Part shown: positions 49,635 through 60,886 of the stretch, in pieces | Numbering within the stretch: the first letter of the stretch is position 1 | Layout of the letters: the number at the start of each line of letters is the position of its first letter | Assembly: GCA_947652605.1 (NCBI GenBank) | Contig: OX393576.1 | Span: forward strand, 61,976,966-62,040,965 | DNA from: Elmis aenea | Taxonomy: Eukaryota; Arthropoda; Insecta; Coleoptera; Elmidae | DNA length: 64,000 nucleotides | Reading direction: 5' to 3' | Translations under genes and position numbers: made by a program | The notes under the pieces: generated by a model | What the model was told of the DNA's origin: nothing | The model's input: the letters and a program-made list of their open reading frames with translations, nothing else | Database searches by the model: none

Positions 49635-50679
49635 AACTGATGTGTTTGAAAAACTAAGTGCTATACACTATAGACCAAGAAATGAGATCTTAAAACTGGT
49701 CTAGCCTTTCATTAATAAATAATAAACTCCGTGCGTGATTATTAATTAAACTTGTTGTTTATATTTTGCTCATTTGGTCCAATCCCAATCTCTTATACAA
49801 AGCGATATCCTCTTGGTAGAACGAATTAGTGGTTCGCCCTGTTTAATGCGATTCGTCACTGTATACTTATATGTCACTTCTACAATTGATCGATGGTTAA
49901 TAAAAAAAATTACAACTCACTTAAAAACGTTTTTTAATCAAAAGCATTTCATTTTAAATGATTAATTGTATTTAAACTATATTTAGCAAATTATTTTTTT
50001 CACTCCAAATATAGTTTAAGTAAACGGTACTGAATATTTATTGGAGACAAAATGTAAATTATGTATTTTATTTAATAACATTTTTGACAGGTACGAGCAC
50101 ACCATTATGATTGCCTTTAAGTTATTCCGTTTTCTGCTGAGGTAGATAAGTCGTTTGTAATTAAATTTCGCTTTATATTACAAACTAATTTTGCATAATG
50201 TTTGCTATACACCGAGAAACTTTTTTAATTAATTTTTATCTCCACAAATTAACTGTAAAATATATAAATTTACATGATTGTGTTAGTTCTTTGGATTAAA
50301 CACATCTATTTTTATAAGTTGTGCAAACTTATGGTAATGCAATCAGCTTGATTAATGCAATTAAGAGTTTATCTTCATTTCTCTAATCGACTGCTTGATA
50401 CACTTGATAATTGAAAAACGTATTGGAGTGATCACGCCTCCAATCTTGGGTTATATTTTATATAAAATCCTTCCATTATGTTTAACCTATACAGTGTAAT
50501 TAAATGCCACGGTAGACAATACAACAAATAATTACTTAAGGAAACTACACCCTGATATATCAAAACCTTTAATTAAGTTAAACATTAGCTTTAATTAAAA
50601 AAAAAAACAAGTTAAAATACGTTTTAAACGCATTATATTCCTTTTCTACGACCACTAATGTAAATGACTCTTACCCTAC
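49635..50679. other. Intergenic DNA, nothing recognised
   Basis: AT-rich, non-coding. It would contain upstream sequence of DH31, but no promoter can be fixed. Confidence 0.4.
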
Positions 50680-50780
50680 AGCCTGCATGCATAGGGAGTC
50701 CTAAGGCACGGTAGCCTAACGTCAAACACTGCCTGCATGCATAGTAAGTTATAACGCACGGTGAGCAAAACGCACACTTG
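50680..50780 (+). repeat. Two-copy ~50-bp tandem repeat
   Basis: Two diverged copies, each starting GCCTGCATGCATAG and containing GCACGGT about 20 bases later (50681-50729 and 50730-50780). Confidence 0.6.
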
Positions 50781-50920
50781 TCTAGAAATGTCAACGTAGG
50801 CTGACGTCAAAATTGATAAGACAACGTAATTACATGTGTATATTAGCCAAAAAGCCGTTAAAATCGTATGTATTATGTGTAGAAAAAGTAAGCTACATAA
50901 CACGAGCTGAAAAGCAATTA

Positions 50921-50983
50921 CACACGAGCGGAAATACACACTCGCCGCTGGGCGGCTCCGTGCGCAACTTTTCCACTCGTGCG
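50921..50983. repeat. GC-rich hairpin
   Basis: CACACGAGCGGAAA pairs with TTTTCCACTCGTGCG around a GC-rich centre (CGCCGCTGGGCGGCTCCG). It stands out from the AT-rich flanks. Confidence 0.55.
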
Positions 50984-51078
50984 TAATATACTTGTTACAA
51001 CTCTTGTTGTGTAATAAGTATACTATATTTTAAAAGTCATAAAAACCGCAAAATAGAAAAAATAGTATAAGAAACACG

Positions 51079-51177
51079 TATCATAAGGCTTTTGGCGCAC
51101 TCGTCCTTTGATAAACTCGACGCTGCGCTCCTCGTTTTTCAAACTTGGACTAGTGCGCCAAAAGGTCGCCTGATGAC
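51079..51177. repeat. Hairpin with 18-bp stem
   Basis: CTTTTGGCGCACTCGTCC (51089-51106) pairs with GGACTAGTGCGCCAAAAG (51147-51164), one mismatch, with further pairing outside (TCATAAGG/CCTGATGA). The centre CGACGCTGCGCTCCTCG resembles that of the hairpin at 59533. Confidence 0.65.
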
Positions 51178-53673
51178 ACTAGTTTTTTAATGTACTATTT
51201 TACAACTCTTTTATACTATTAAATATAGATTCAAAGTTAGTTTTAATAAGCACTAAAATTATACTTGTAATATGTTTATAATTTTTTTATAATAGGTTAT
51301 GTATATCTACTGCATTTAGATTTTAGATAACAGTTTTCAATTGGATTCATAATTGAGGTTGAAAAACATTTCGGATCACACCAACTGTGTATTCCTTTGA
51401 GTAAAATTCTACGTGTATCTTGAAAAATTAATTTCCCGCTTAAAATAGGTAATACATACATACCTACGTGTTAAAATTTTCTTTGCTTTAAATCACTTTA
51501 GTGCAGCGCGAATCCTATTGTCTTATAAAGAATGATGTAAGTTTAATTTCGGTTTTCATGAAAAGATTTTTAATGAGTCTAGGGAACGATTATGTTCAAA
51601 GTGTTTGTGATGATTTAAGAATGTTTCATAACAGAAATATCTAATTATGCACTTTGAAGTCACGCCTTCAGAAATAAAATACGAAAAGCTTTTTCAAATT
51701 AATTTCAAAAATTTATAGCCAAAACTTTGTTAAAAGTAGACAAAGACTTGTTGTATAGAATTACTTTAGGATATTCTTGTAATTTTATCACGTACGGTTT
51801 TTTAAGTCAAATTTGTTTATTTAAAAGTTATGTGTACCTATAGCTAGAGCTCGTCTAATAACGAAAATGAAATGAACCGAACTCAATATTTTTGCTTTTT
51901 TTGTGCTTGGTCATTTAATTACTGTCTTTGTCAATACTGTATTTCATTTGGCAACCTTTAACCAATTGTATTTTATCCACGTCGGATTACAAGTATTTGG
52001 GCAAACATTGAGTATTGTTAAACCAGGTAAACCAAGGATCAAGTAGTAAGACAAAATAAATATTAATTTTACATGTAAATATTTATTTTTGATTGGTGAA
52101 GTTTACAAGGTATACTGGTATAACCATTTGTGTAAGAGCAAGTTACAAACCTATTTAAAAGCACACAAAATCCATGAATTAATAATATATCATATAATTG
52201 CACCATAAAATATTTATAATTAATAAAATTGTTCTTACCAGACACATTGTTATTGATTTCCAATCTATTATTTATTTGATACACCAGTTTGGTTAAATTC
52301 TGTTAAATATGTGTTTAATTTTTATTTAAAACACGTTTAAATATTTTTTTTGGTTGTCCTAAATACAGCAATCAGTTTTTTACTTTTTTGCATATGTCTT
52401 TAACATTGTTTGTTACTATTTTTTTAAGTTATCTCTGTTATCAAAGTAGTCACAACAAAGTTTTCTCTTATAAGCAATTAATGCGTAATAGATTATTAGA
52501 TTCTGGCTTTATTCGATTATTACTAATATCCTATTATTATTATTATTTTGTAATGATAATGAATTAGAATCTTTATTAAAAATAATATTGTTAACCAGAT
52601 TCTCTCGCATAGGTGTTGCTGAAATTGCTTTTCAGCCTTGGAAATTATTTAAGATATGGGAATGAAGCGAATTACCCCGCATTTCCGCCTATAAAATTTG
52701 CAACGCTTGACAAGCGTGAGTGATGAAAGAAATATTTAAGAAACAAGCACTAAAAAGGAAAATTTGTCATGTTGTTAGGTTTAAGAACTAAAAAGCATGT
52801 TCGACTGTAAGACAAGTGCCTTCAGCTTTGTTTATTTAGTGATAGAAGCCGTTTGCGTGTTCCTGTTGAATCTGTGTTTGTTTTGCAGCAAGGGAATTGT
52901 TTGCAGAGGTTTATAATTGCCTGCTACTACATTGTCGTAGTTGCCACAGGTAATTGACAATTTGCAATATTAGGTTACATGCCTATACAACATTACGTCA
53001 CCAAATATGTCTTTAGAATGATAATGCGTTTGTTTCTAAGGCTCACATTTTTAATTAGGCACAAATTATCCGAAAACTGTTAAATTATGAACAGTTACAG
53101 ATAGTGCAGTCTTTCTTATACAAAGTAATTTGTGGTATAGCATTGCATGTACAAAATGTAAAGACTAAATTTAATGGATCAGTTAAGAAATGTAAAAAGT
53201 TTGTTGTCCCTTTCTTGAATGATATCATAACAAAGTACTTAAAGTAATCGGAATAGGGACAAAATCTTTACAACTTCAATAAGAGTTTGCAAAATCGCAA
53301 AAAATTGTGTGTCGACTGGGTTAAATTAAATGCATGGATAAACCTACAAACGATTATGTATTTCATAGAAAAACTTGTGGTTTTTTGTGTGTATAAAATG
53401 TTTATATTGCGTATGTATTGGTGTTATTTAAAGATATACGGTTGTGTTAATTAAAATACACCAGAATCATTTGATATAATATATTTGTATGTGTGTATAT
53501 TTATTTGGAATTTATTAGTGTTGTCTCGTTTGAATAAAGCGCACCTAAATTATTATTATTGTTGATTGTATTGTAATGCTACATCTAAAACCCATTAATA
53601 ATGCCCTTAAAACTAGTTCATGTGAAAAACTACAATATGTCGATGGTTTTGTAAATTATGGTTTAATTGAAAC
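51178..53673. other. Intergenic AT-rich DNA
   Basis: No gene or repeat family recognised; only short simple repeats such as (ATT)n at about 52531-52546. Confidence 0.4.
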
Positions 53674-54140
53674 CAGGGATGGAAAACGTAACGTAACGAT
53701 ACCCAATAAGTTATAATTACGATTCAACTACAATTTTTAATACAATAACGTAACGATATTTTAATAACGTTATATAACGTTATAATAACCAATAACGTTT
53801 CATTAAAAGTTATTTTGCATCGTTATCTCTATAAATTAAATGTTTATATGGCGTTTTCAGCAGAAGATAGGTATATTTTGTTTGTATCTTAATAATAAAA
53901 ATAAAATATCTTAACGTAATTTTGTACTATTTTTTTAGTTCACATTTTACAGATCCCAAAAATAATTTCAGAGTTACAAATAAAAATTATTTTTATAACG
54001 TTATATATCATAATTTGTGTAACGTTAACGTTATATAACGTTATATAACATAATTCATTTTTTAATGTTATTTATAACGTTGTGTAACGAATACAAATAA
54101 TAAATAAGGTTATAAAATAACGTAACGATTTAAAATGATT
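53674..54140. repeat. AACGTT-rich repeat, possible hAT-like MITE
   Basis: Begins CAGGGATGGAAAACGTAACG. It contains eight AACGTT sites, mostly within ATAACGTTAT palindromes, and several CGTAACG motifs, ending with AATAACGTAACGATTT. The right terminal CATCC is missing, so it may be truncated. No coding. Confidence 0.5.
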
Positions 54141-54714
54141 GAAACACCAAAAAAAAAATTGACTTTCTCAAACCTATTCGATTTTGAAAATAAATGAATT
54201 TTTTTTTCGGTGTTGGATCAAACGTACCTATATATGTATAATATCTTACATCTCTTCGAAATAAAATTTAAAAATCAAATATCTTCGTTAAAGTTCCGAC
54301 TTTGAATAACAAATATAAATATTTTGTAAAAAGCATTTAAAGTAAAAACTTAAATGGATGTAATTATCGAACCTGTAATCCAACTTTTCATAGAAATGTT
54401 AATTATTTCCGATAAAAAGTTTCAATTTTTTTTTATTTCGAGATATCAAAGAATATTTGTACAAAGTGTATTTGTTTAATTACAAGCACAAAAAATTACA
54501 CTCTTATCATTTTTGTACGATATACCTACCTATAATTACGTAAATAGTTTGTTTGTGCTCTAAAATTTATCAAGTAATGATACCTTTTTTTTCAGTGCAT
54601 TAGCAATAGTAAAAAAATTTAGTTTTAAACTATTCCAGATTGTTTCTTTTAAACTTTTAAGTAACTTCAAATTAATAAAATTATAGTTTGGAGGCTTTTT
54701 TATTTGTTTAAATG

Positions 54715-54835
54715 CAAAACCTGTTTTAAGACTTTCGTTTGTTCCTCAATCGCAGTCGTATTTGGTTAAATAAATAGATAAATAAATAAGACTTTTAGGT
54801 GTTTAAGAGAAGAGAGTCTTGAACTGTCTTTGTAT
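54715..54835. repeat. Hairpin segment in protease unit A
   Basis: The arm CTGTTTTAAGACTTTCG pairs with AGAGAAGAGAGTCTTGAAC. The right arm nearly equals that of the dispersed hairpin at 19088, so the units appear to carry a copy of that family. Equivalents at 56330-56450 and 56920-57030. Confidence 0.5.
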
Positions 54836-55101
54836 CTGAAAAAAAAAAAAAATCGAAAAAAATTCGGCAAAATATAATAGTATCAACGATACATTTAACC
54901 CATCGCTACGAAAATATATGACTACGTTTATGTACATTAGATAAGGATATAAAAGTTTATAGGTAAACATATACTTATAATAATTGATATAAGCTTAACT
55001 AAAATTATAGGTACAATTTGTATCCGTCGATGTTTTTTTTACCGACGTTTTATTTTATATATAAGAACGAAAGAAATAAAATGAAATAATATCATATAAA
55101 A

Positions 55102-55150
55102 ATGGCAATGTCATTTATATTAGTTGTTTTATTAATTGCTGGTGTCTATG
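55102..55150 (+). pseudogene. Orphan signal-peptide exon of a lost protease-homolog paralog
   Basis: Reads MAMSFILVVLLIAGVY with the same GTAAAT donor and phase as exon 1 of the intact gene at 57291, and has the same upstream TATA box (TATATATAAG near 55056). The intron homology ends near 55400 at GCAATGTTTAAAGTCAA, just where exon 2 starts in the intact copy. Exons 2 and 3 are missing, so this is a truncated duplicate. Confidence 0.75.
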
Positions 55151-57250
55151 GTAAATATAATAGTATTTATGATAATTATCTAGGATTTTATTGCTTTAAA
55201 AATGGTATATAAAAAAAACACTCCCAATTTAATTTCATAATAACTTGTGGTTATTTTTATTATAAAACCAAAAGTGTATAATATACGATTAAAAATGTTA
55301 CACCATTGTGTAAAACACATTTTGATGGAAATTTACTTCAGTTAAACAAAACTTTGCATATACTCGAAATCAGTCAGTTATTAATATAGTTTTAAATATG
55401 CAATGTTTAAAGTCAATTTGAAGCCATCAGGAGCCTGTTCATATAAATTTTCTTGTTCTATTAAACATCTGTTAAGTACCGTACCCAAAAGTGCGTCACA
55501 ATTTTTATTTGCAGATGATTTTATTAAATATTAACAATAAAAGTATCAAAAAGAACACGAAATAGAGGACGATTAAATATAAACAAAATAAAAATTTGCA
55601 TTGAGTTTCCTTTTTTTTATTAGTTTTGATTTTTTTATAGGGTAACATAGCTACAAAATCTGGTTACACTGAAAATACTAGTTTCATAGTTATAAGGTTA
55701 TAACAGAATTGATATTAATTTTACTTTAATTAGATTTTGCTCTTTTTAATCATAGTCAAATTGCCATTTTGTTAAATATTATGATCCAATGGAACCTTCT
55801 GTAACCAAACTTTTTGACATATCTGTTCATAACAATTTATATTCAAATAATAAAAACCATAAGCATTGTTATTTAAAAAATCAACAAATTTATTGAATAC
55901 TTAACAATAATTAACAGCAAACAGCAAACAGCAAAAATTAAATAATTACTTTATTACCCCAATTTCAATGTTTTGTTAAAAGTAATACGTTAAGACTTAA
56001 AATGGATGTTATCATCGAACTTGCAATTTTTTTTTTATAGAAATCTTAATTATTTCCGATAAAAAGTTTCCGCATTTTTGAATACGAGAGATCAAAAATA
56101 TTTGTACAAAATGTATTTGTTCAATTATATTCGAAAAAATTATACTTCTCATATTTTTTCACGACATATATACATATATACTCATGTAAATAGTTTGTTT
56201 TTTGTTACAAATATTATCGGTTAATTACACTTATTTATTTCGTCAATTAAAAGTGAAGATTAAAACTATTCCAGATTATTTTTTTTTAAAATTTATAAAA
56301 CTAGATTTTGGCAACTTGTTTTTTGCTTAACTTCAAAGCCAGTTTCACGATTGTCGTTTCTTCATTAGTTGCAGTCGTATTTTTATAAACAAATGAGATT
56401 TTAAGTGATGAAGAGACGGGAGTCTCGAAATTGATATTGTACTGGGACGAAAAATGTTTAAAAAAAAAAAATAAGAAAATAAAGAAAATTTATTGAATAA
56501 CCATAATGCACAGCTAAATATATTTAATAAAATACATAATTACTTGATGTCCACCATTGTGCTATTTTGTTAGATGTACAAGAAGTAAACGCTTAACAAT
56601 GGATGTTATCGAACTTGCAACTTTTCATAGAAACGTCAATAATTATTTCCGATACAAACTTTCCACTGTTTTGAATACGAGATATCAAAAGTATTTTTAC
56701 AGGGTGTATTTGTTTTATTATAAACGAAAAAAAATATTTTTTCACCGCATACATACACTTATGTAAATAGTTTGTTTTTTGTTACAAAATTTACCAGTTA
56801 ATTACAATTTTTTATTTTTCCAATGACAAGTAAAAACTTGCAGGTTAAAAACTTTTATGTAATCTTTAAAATTTACAAAATTAGGTTTTGGCGATTTTTT
56901 TTTGTTTAGGTGCAAAGCCAGTTTCACGATTGTCGTTTCTTTATCAGTGCAGTCGGATATTGATAAACAAATAAGTAAGGTTTTAACTGATGAAAAGACG
57001 GGCGTCTCAAAATTGGTATTGTACTGGGACAAGAAATCCCTTGAATAAAAAATTCACCAAAATATAATAGTAAATGTATTTAAACCATATCGCTACAAAA
57101 ATTAATTAGCTACTTTTACGTAAATAAATTATGATGTAAATTTTTGTAAGTAAACATTTTTTTATAATTGCCCGATATAACTACAATTATAATATACGCA
57201 CAACTTTTATCCGTTAATGGTTATTTTTTACCAAAGACTTATTGTATAGG

Positions 57251-57258
57251 TATATAAG
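57251..57258 (+). promoter_or_regulatory. TATA box of the serine protease homolog
   Basis: TATATAAG lies 40 bases before the ATG, so the 5' UTR would be only about 10 bases if transcription starts some 30 bases downstream. It is conserved in unit A. Confidence 0.6.
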
Positions 57259-57290
57259 CACGAAAGGAAATAAAATGATATAATATAAAA

Positions 57291-58534
57291 ATGACAATGT
57301 CATATGTATTAGCTGTTTTAATAACTGTTGGTGTCTATGGTAAATATATTAGTATTTAGAATAATTTATAATTCTATTACTTTAAAAATAGTATGTAAAA
57401 AGAACACTCATCATTAAACCAAAAATTTTGGTAATTTTATACAGAAAAACTGCAAGTTTATAAAATACAATGAAAAATTTTACGATTTTTGAAAACACAA
57501 TCTTTTGTGTAAGACACATTTCATTTAAAGTTAAACAAAATTTTGAGTAAATATTATTCAACAGTGAATATAGTCATTATTGTGCAATGTTTAAGGTCAA
57601 GATAAAGATATTGGGGGCCGTATAATCGGAGGAACAACAGCTCCCGATGGCGCTTATCCTTATATGGCATTTATACGCCATAATACCCATAACCAATTTA
57701 TTTCTGCTGGTTCAATTATTTCAAATCGCTGGATTCTTACCGTCGGTGACCTCGTTACGGGGTAAACTATTTTATAATTTTAATTTAAAGATTATTAAGG
57801 GTTCATCACACACTCCACCGCCTGGCGATTATTAACGATATTTGACTTTATACTGAACAATTCCTAAATACCTCTTATTTGCGTGTACTCGTAAGTTTGA
57901 TACGTTTAAAATTTCTATTCTGTCCCACAAGTTACATGTTAACTGTGAATAATTAGCTAAAATAAAATTCTTAAAGCATTTATTCCTAATTTATGTTTCT
58001 AGTAAAACACCATCAAGCTGCGAGGCCATCGTTGGAACTAACACGTTAAATATCAATGGAACTCCATATACCATCGAATCAATTACAGTTCATCCAAATT
58101 TCTCCACTTCAAATTATCAAAACAATCTCGGACTTTTAAAAACGACTACAAAAATTATGTACACACCAAAGGTTACATGTATTAGACGAAGCAGAGCATA
58201 TATTGCAGGAAATGAACCATGTTTATTGACTGGGTGGGGTGCAATCACGAACTCATATATACAGAATAATTTACAACAAATTCATTTAAACACTGCACCT
58301 CAACAATATTGTCGAAGTGCGAATAGTTGGCCGATAGGCGAAAATCAGTTATGTACCTATAACAGGACGGGAGAAGCTGGTTGTAGGAACGATTATGGAG
58401 ATGCATTGGTTCATAATGGTGAATTAATTGGTGTATTGTCTTTATTTTTTTCATGTGATACTGGCCAGTTTCCAATTGTCTACGAACGTTTATCATCATA
58501 CAATGATTGGATCGACACAACCACGTGCAATTAA
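57291..58534 (+). CDS. Secreted serine protease homolog, catalytically dead (S1 family)
   Basis: Trypsin/chymotrypsin-fold protein of 246 residues, three exons: 57291-57339, 57602-57761, 58003-58534 (49+160+532 nt, frame kept throughout, stop TAA). Signal peptide 1-16, then a short pro-segment ending GGR23 before IIGG, the usual activation-cleavage site. All three catalytic positions are changed: His57 equivalent is Asp66 (ILTVGDLV instead of ILTAAHCV), Asp102 equivalent is Asn111 (NNLGL), Ser195 equivalent is Tyr201 (NDYGD instead of GDSGG). Cysteines 42 and 58 are both replaced (Ser51, Leu67), so that disulfide was lost as a pair, while C168/C182 and C191/C220 equivalents remain. Such homologs act as cofactors, inhibitors or lectin-like binders in insects; the role here is unknown. 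AATAAA at 58663-58668. Confidence 0.9.
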
Positions 58535-58668
58535 AATTTATAACCGATACAATATTCAATCTTGCAGCAATTTTATACACATGGTAGGATCAGAAAGTTT
58601 AGTGAATAACTTTCATTATACCTTAAATGTTGGACGTTATACGGATTGGGCAGCCTTGTAAAAATAAA

Positions 58669-59532
58669 TTAGATATAACCAATTATTTTTAATTAGTTTT
58701 TATGCTAAAATACTTTACAAAATTAGGTTGTTTCTAAAATATTCGGAAGCACCATGTATCTACATTAATAAATAAATGCAAGATTTTCTCTTTATTTAAA
58801 TGACGCTACAACAATTTATATTCATAGAAAAAATATAATAAGCAAAGCTATTAAATAACAACCAAGAAGTTTATTCAATAACAATAATTAACAGCAAAAT
58901 ATATTTATTAAAATAATTAATCAATTTGGTTAATATTTTTAATAATTAATGGTAAATATTTTAGTAAAACAAATGGTATATACAGGTATATAAATATTTT
59001 GGTTAGTATAAAACCGCATTACAGTACAATTTTACTTATTTGGTCAATATTTGTTTTTTGGTAAATAAAATTTTAAAGTTTGGTCAGGATAGTTAGATAA
59101 TAAAATTTTCAAAAAAATTATTATAATTTACCTAATAAGTTTGTTACATTACAAAAAAAGTCTTAAACAACCCTTAGTCTGACCCTCATTCATTTTAAAT
59201 AAAGAATTAAAATGAAATTAATAGATCACTTTTTTAATTTAAAAAAAAAAACACGCAGTTTTTATATCAATTGGTGTAATACTGGCCACTTTTACACGTA
59301 TTACGTACTGATTTTTCATTTTACATAACGAGCTTTTGTTTAAGTACTGATTAAGTTTTTTTTAAATTACTGAGCCAATAATTAGCAGCCTAAAATAATT
59401 ATTCCTGTGAACGCGACCAATTTTAATGTGGACGTACCTAATCGTGTTGTGAATATTTCTTGAATTTAATTGATTTCTTTAACAAAAACTGTTTATATTT
59501 TTGACAATTTACCTAGATCGGTTAGTTATTTA
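58669..59532. other. Non-coding AT-rich DNA
   Basis: Contains the end of protease unit C; otherwise nothing recognised. Confidence 0.4.
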
Positions 59533-59646
59533 CGTAACAAGACCGGAAAGTGGTACTTTACTGGACGAGTGACAGTTTTGGGACGAGCTTCGGCGAGTCC
59601 TGAAGGTATACGAGTCCAGTAAAGGCACTTTATGTATGTTACGTAC
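59533..59646. repeat. Hairpin element
   Basis: TTTACTGGACGAGT (59558 on) pairs with CGAGTCCAGTAAA near 59610-59622. The outer ends TTACGTAAC and GTTACGTAC also pair, giving a nearly complete 110-bp fold. Its centre (CGAGCTTCGGCGAGTCC) is like that at 51117. Probably a small MITE. Confidence 0.6.
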
Positions 59647-59700
59647 AATATTTTCTCTGCGTCCGCCACTGACACCAAAATCACTATCGTAACTAACCAT
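59647..59700 (-). CDS. Possible first coding exon downstream of X-boxes
   Basis: ATG at 59700-59698, 18 codons (MVSYDSDFGVSGGRRENI) ending at GTACGT, a plausible donor that coincides with the edge of the hairpin element at 59533-59646. If the hairpin is an insertion, the exon could once have continued to a GTAAAT donor near 59514. No family recognised and no further exon found to the left. Supported mainly by the two X-box motifs upstream. Confidence 0.3.
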
Positions 59701-59790
59701 AATTAAACAATAACTTTACAAAACTACAGGTAAAAATTCGCTTGTTTGTATAACGACGCTTGTTCGACAGCGCAAATCAAAAAACAACTC

Positions 59791-59804
59791 ATCACCATGG
59801 CAAC
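59791..59804. promoter_or_regulatory. RFX X-box match 1
   Basis: ATCACCATGGCAAC fits the 14-bp X-box pattern RYYNYY-NN-RRNRAC bound by RFX factors. Nearest base is 91 bases upstream of the minus-strand ATG at 59700. Confidence 0.5.
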
Positions 59805-59840
59805 CAGCTATTTTTCGGCCTAGGTGGGTCAAGAGTTGTT

Positions 59841-59854
59841 ATTACTATGGCAAC
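59841..59854. promoter_or_regulatory. RFX X-box match 2
   Basis: ATTACTATGGCAAC also fits the X-box pattern, exactly 50 bases from the first. The two lie in a two-copy tandem repeat of about 50 bp (ATGGCAACCAG ... GCCTAGG). Confidence 0.5.
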
Positions 59855-60886
59855 CAGTTACTTTCTAGCCTAGGCCAGTAAAGAAGTATTTTCCAGCCTA
59901 AAAATTGATCGGTAACAACTGATTTTCTGGACGGATGCAGAAGAAAATGACTTTACACTTATTTCTTTTAAATCGTTTTTAGCGTTGATGACAAATTGTA
60001 TAAGCAGGAAGTAAAATATAATGGACAATTGATGTGCTAAGTTATATCTTCGCATTTTCTTTCAATAAACACAACTGAATTTTTCCACAACGCGATTACC
60101 ACGTTAGTTATTTTCCTTGTTTAGAGGAAACTTATTTGCTAGAGGAAAGAACAGCCAGTAAATGCAGGCAATAAATTATATGTTGTATTGCTTATATATG
60201 TTTCTCGTTCAAGTTCTGCGCTAAATATAAATTGAAATATAATAAAAAATAAGGAATATTAGAAGTAATGGCTGCAATAAATGAGGTTGTCAGGCAGCTC
60301 GAAAAATATCTTCGAATCTAAAATGCAATCGTGGTATTTCCCGGCATTTTAAGTTGGCATTGCGCGGACAAGTGCAACTGGTGAAAAGTGTCTGCTTTAA
60401 AATTAAATTTTGTGTAAATTAATTGCCGTAGGCAAGCAATCTCGCATGTGACACCAATCTTGGCCGCATTGGATTAACTTCTGAAATTCGCGTTTTTAAT
60501 GTTTCGTTGCAACCGGTTCGTTACTCGAGAAAATGAAAATAAGTGTTTTTTGGATTTTGCGTAGGTTCCTGAGAAAATACAGATTACAGAAATAACGTTA
60601 GAGAGCCAGCTACTCATCTCTCTCGTTTCTAGTTTCATAAATAATTTAATTACATTGGGTACAAACATTTTTAAATTAGAAACTTATGAATAAACGCTAA
60701 AAATATTTTTTTCTGCGTAATCTTTAAGAAGCTGTATTACTTCTCTTATAAAATAGCAGCTCAATTAATTATTTGAAACGTAAATGTTGTAAACATCTTC
60801 TATGTATCTACAAAAAGCATTTATTAACACATCAAGGCTTAAGAACAATCTTGTTTACAAAAATTGCATTAGAAAATTGTTGTATA
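59855..60886. other. Non-coding DNA
   Basis: No gene or repeat recognised; slightly higher GC near 60270-60480. Confidence 0.4.

Larger units (their letters stand above)
54290..58930 (+). repeat. Three tandem units of a protease-homolog locus
   Basis: Unit A 54290 to about 55900, unit B about 55900-56490, unit C about 56490-58930. Each contains a TATCGAACTTGCAA-like block (about 54366, 56010, 56607), TTATTTCCGATAAAAAGTTT (unit A; variants in B and C) and an inverted-repeat segment (54715, 56330, 56920). A and C continue into a TATA box and signal-peptide exon; only C has a complete gene. The unit junctions read TTTATTGAATA near 55888 and 56488, matching the 3' end of unit C near 58870. Confidence 0.8.
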
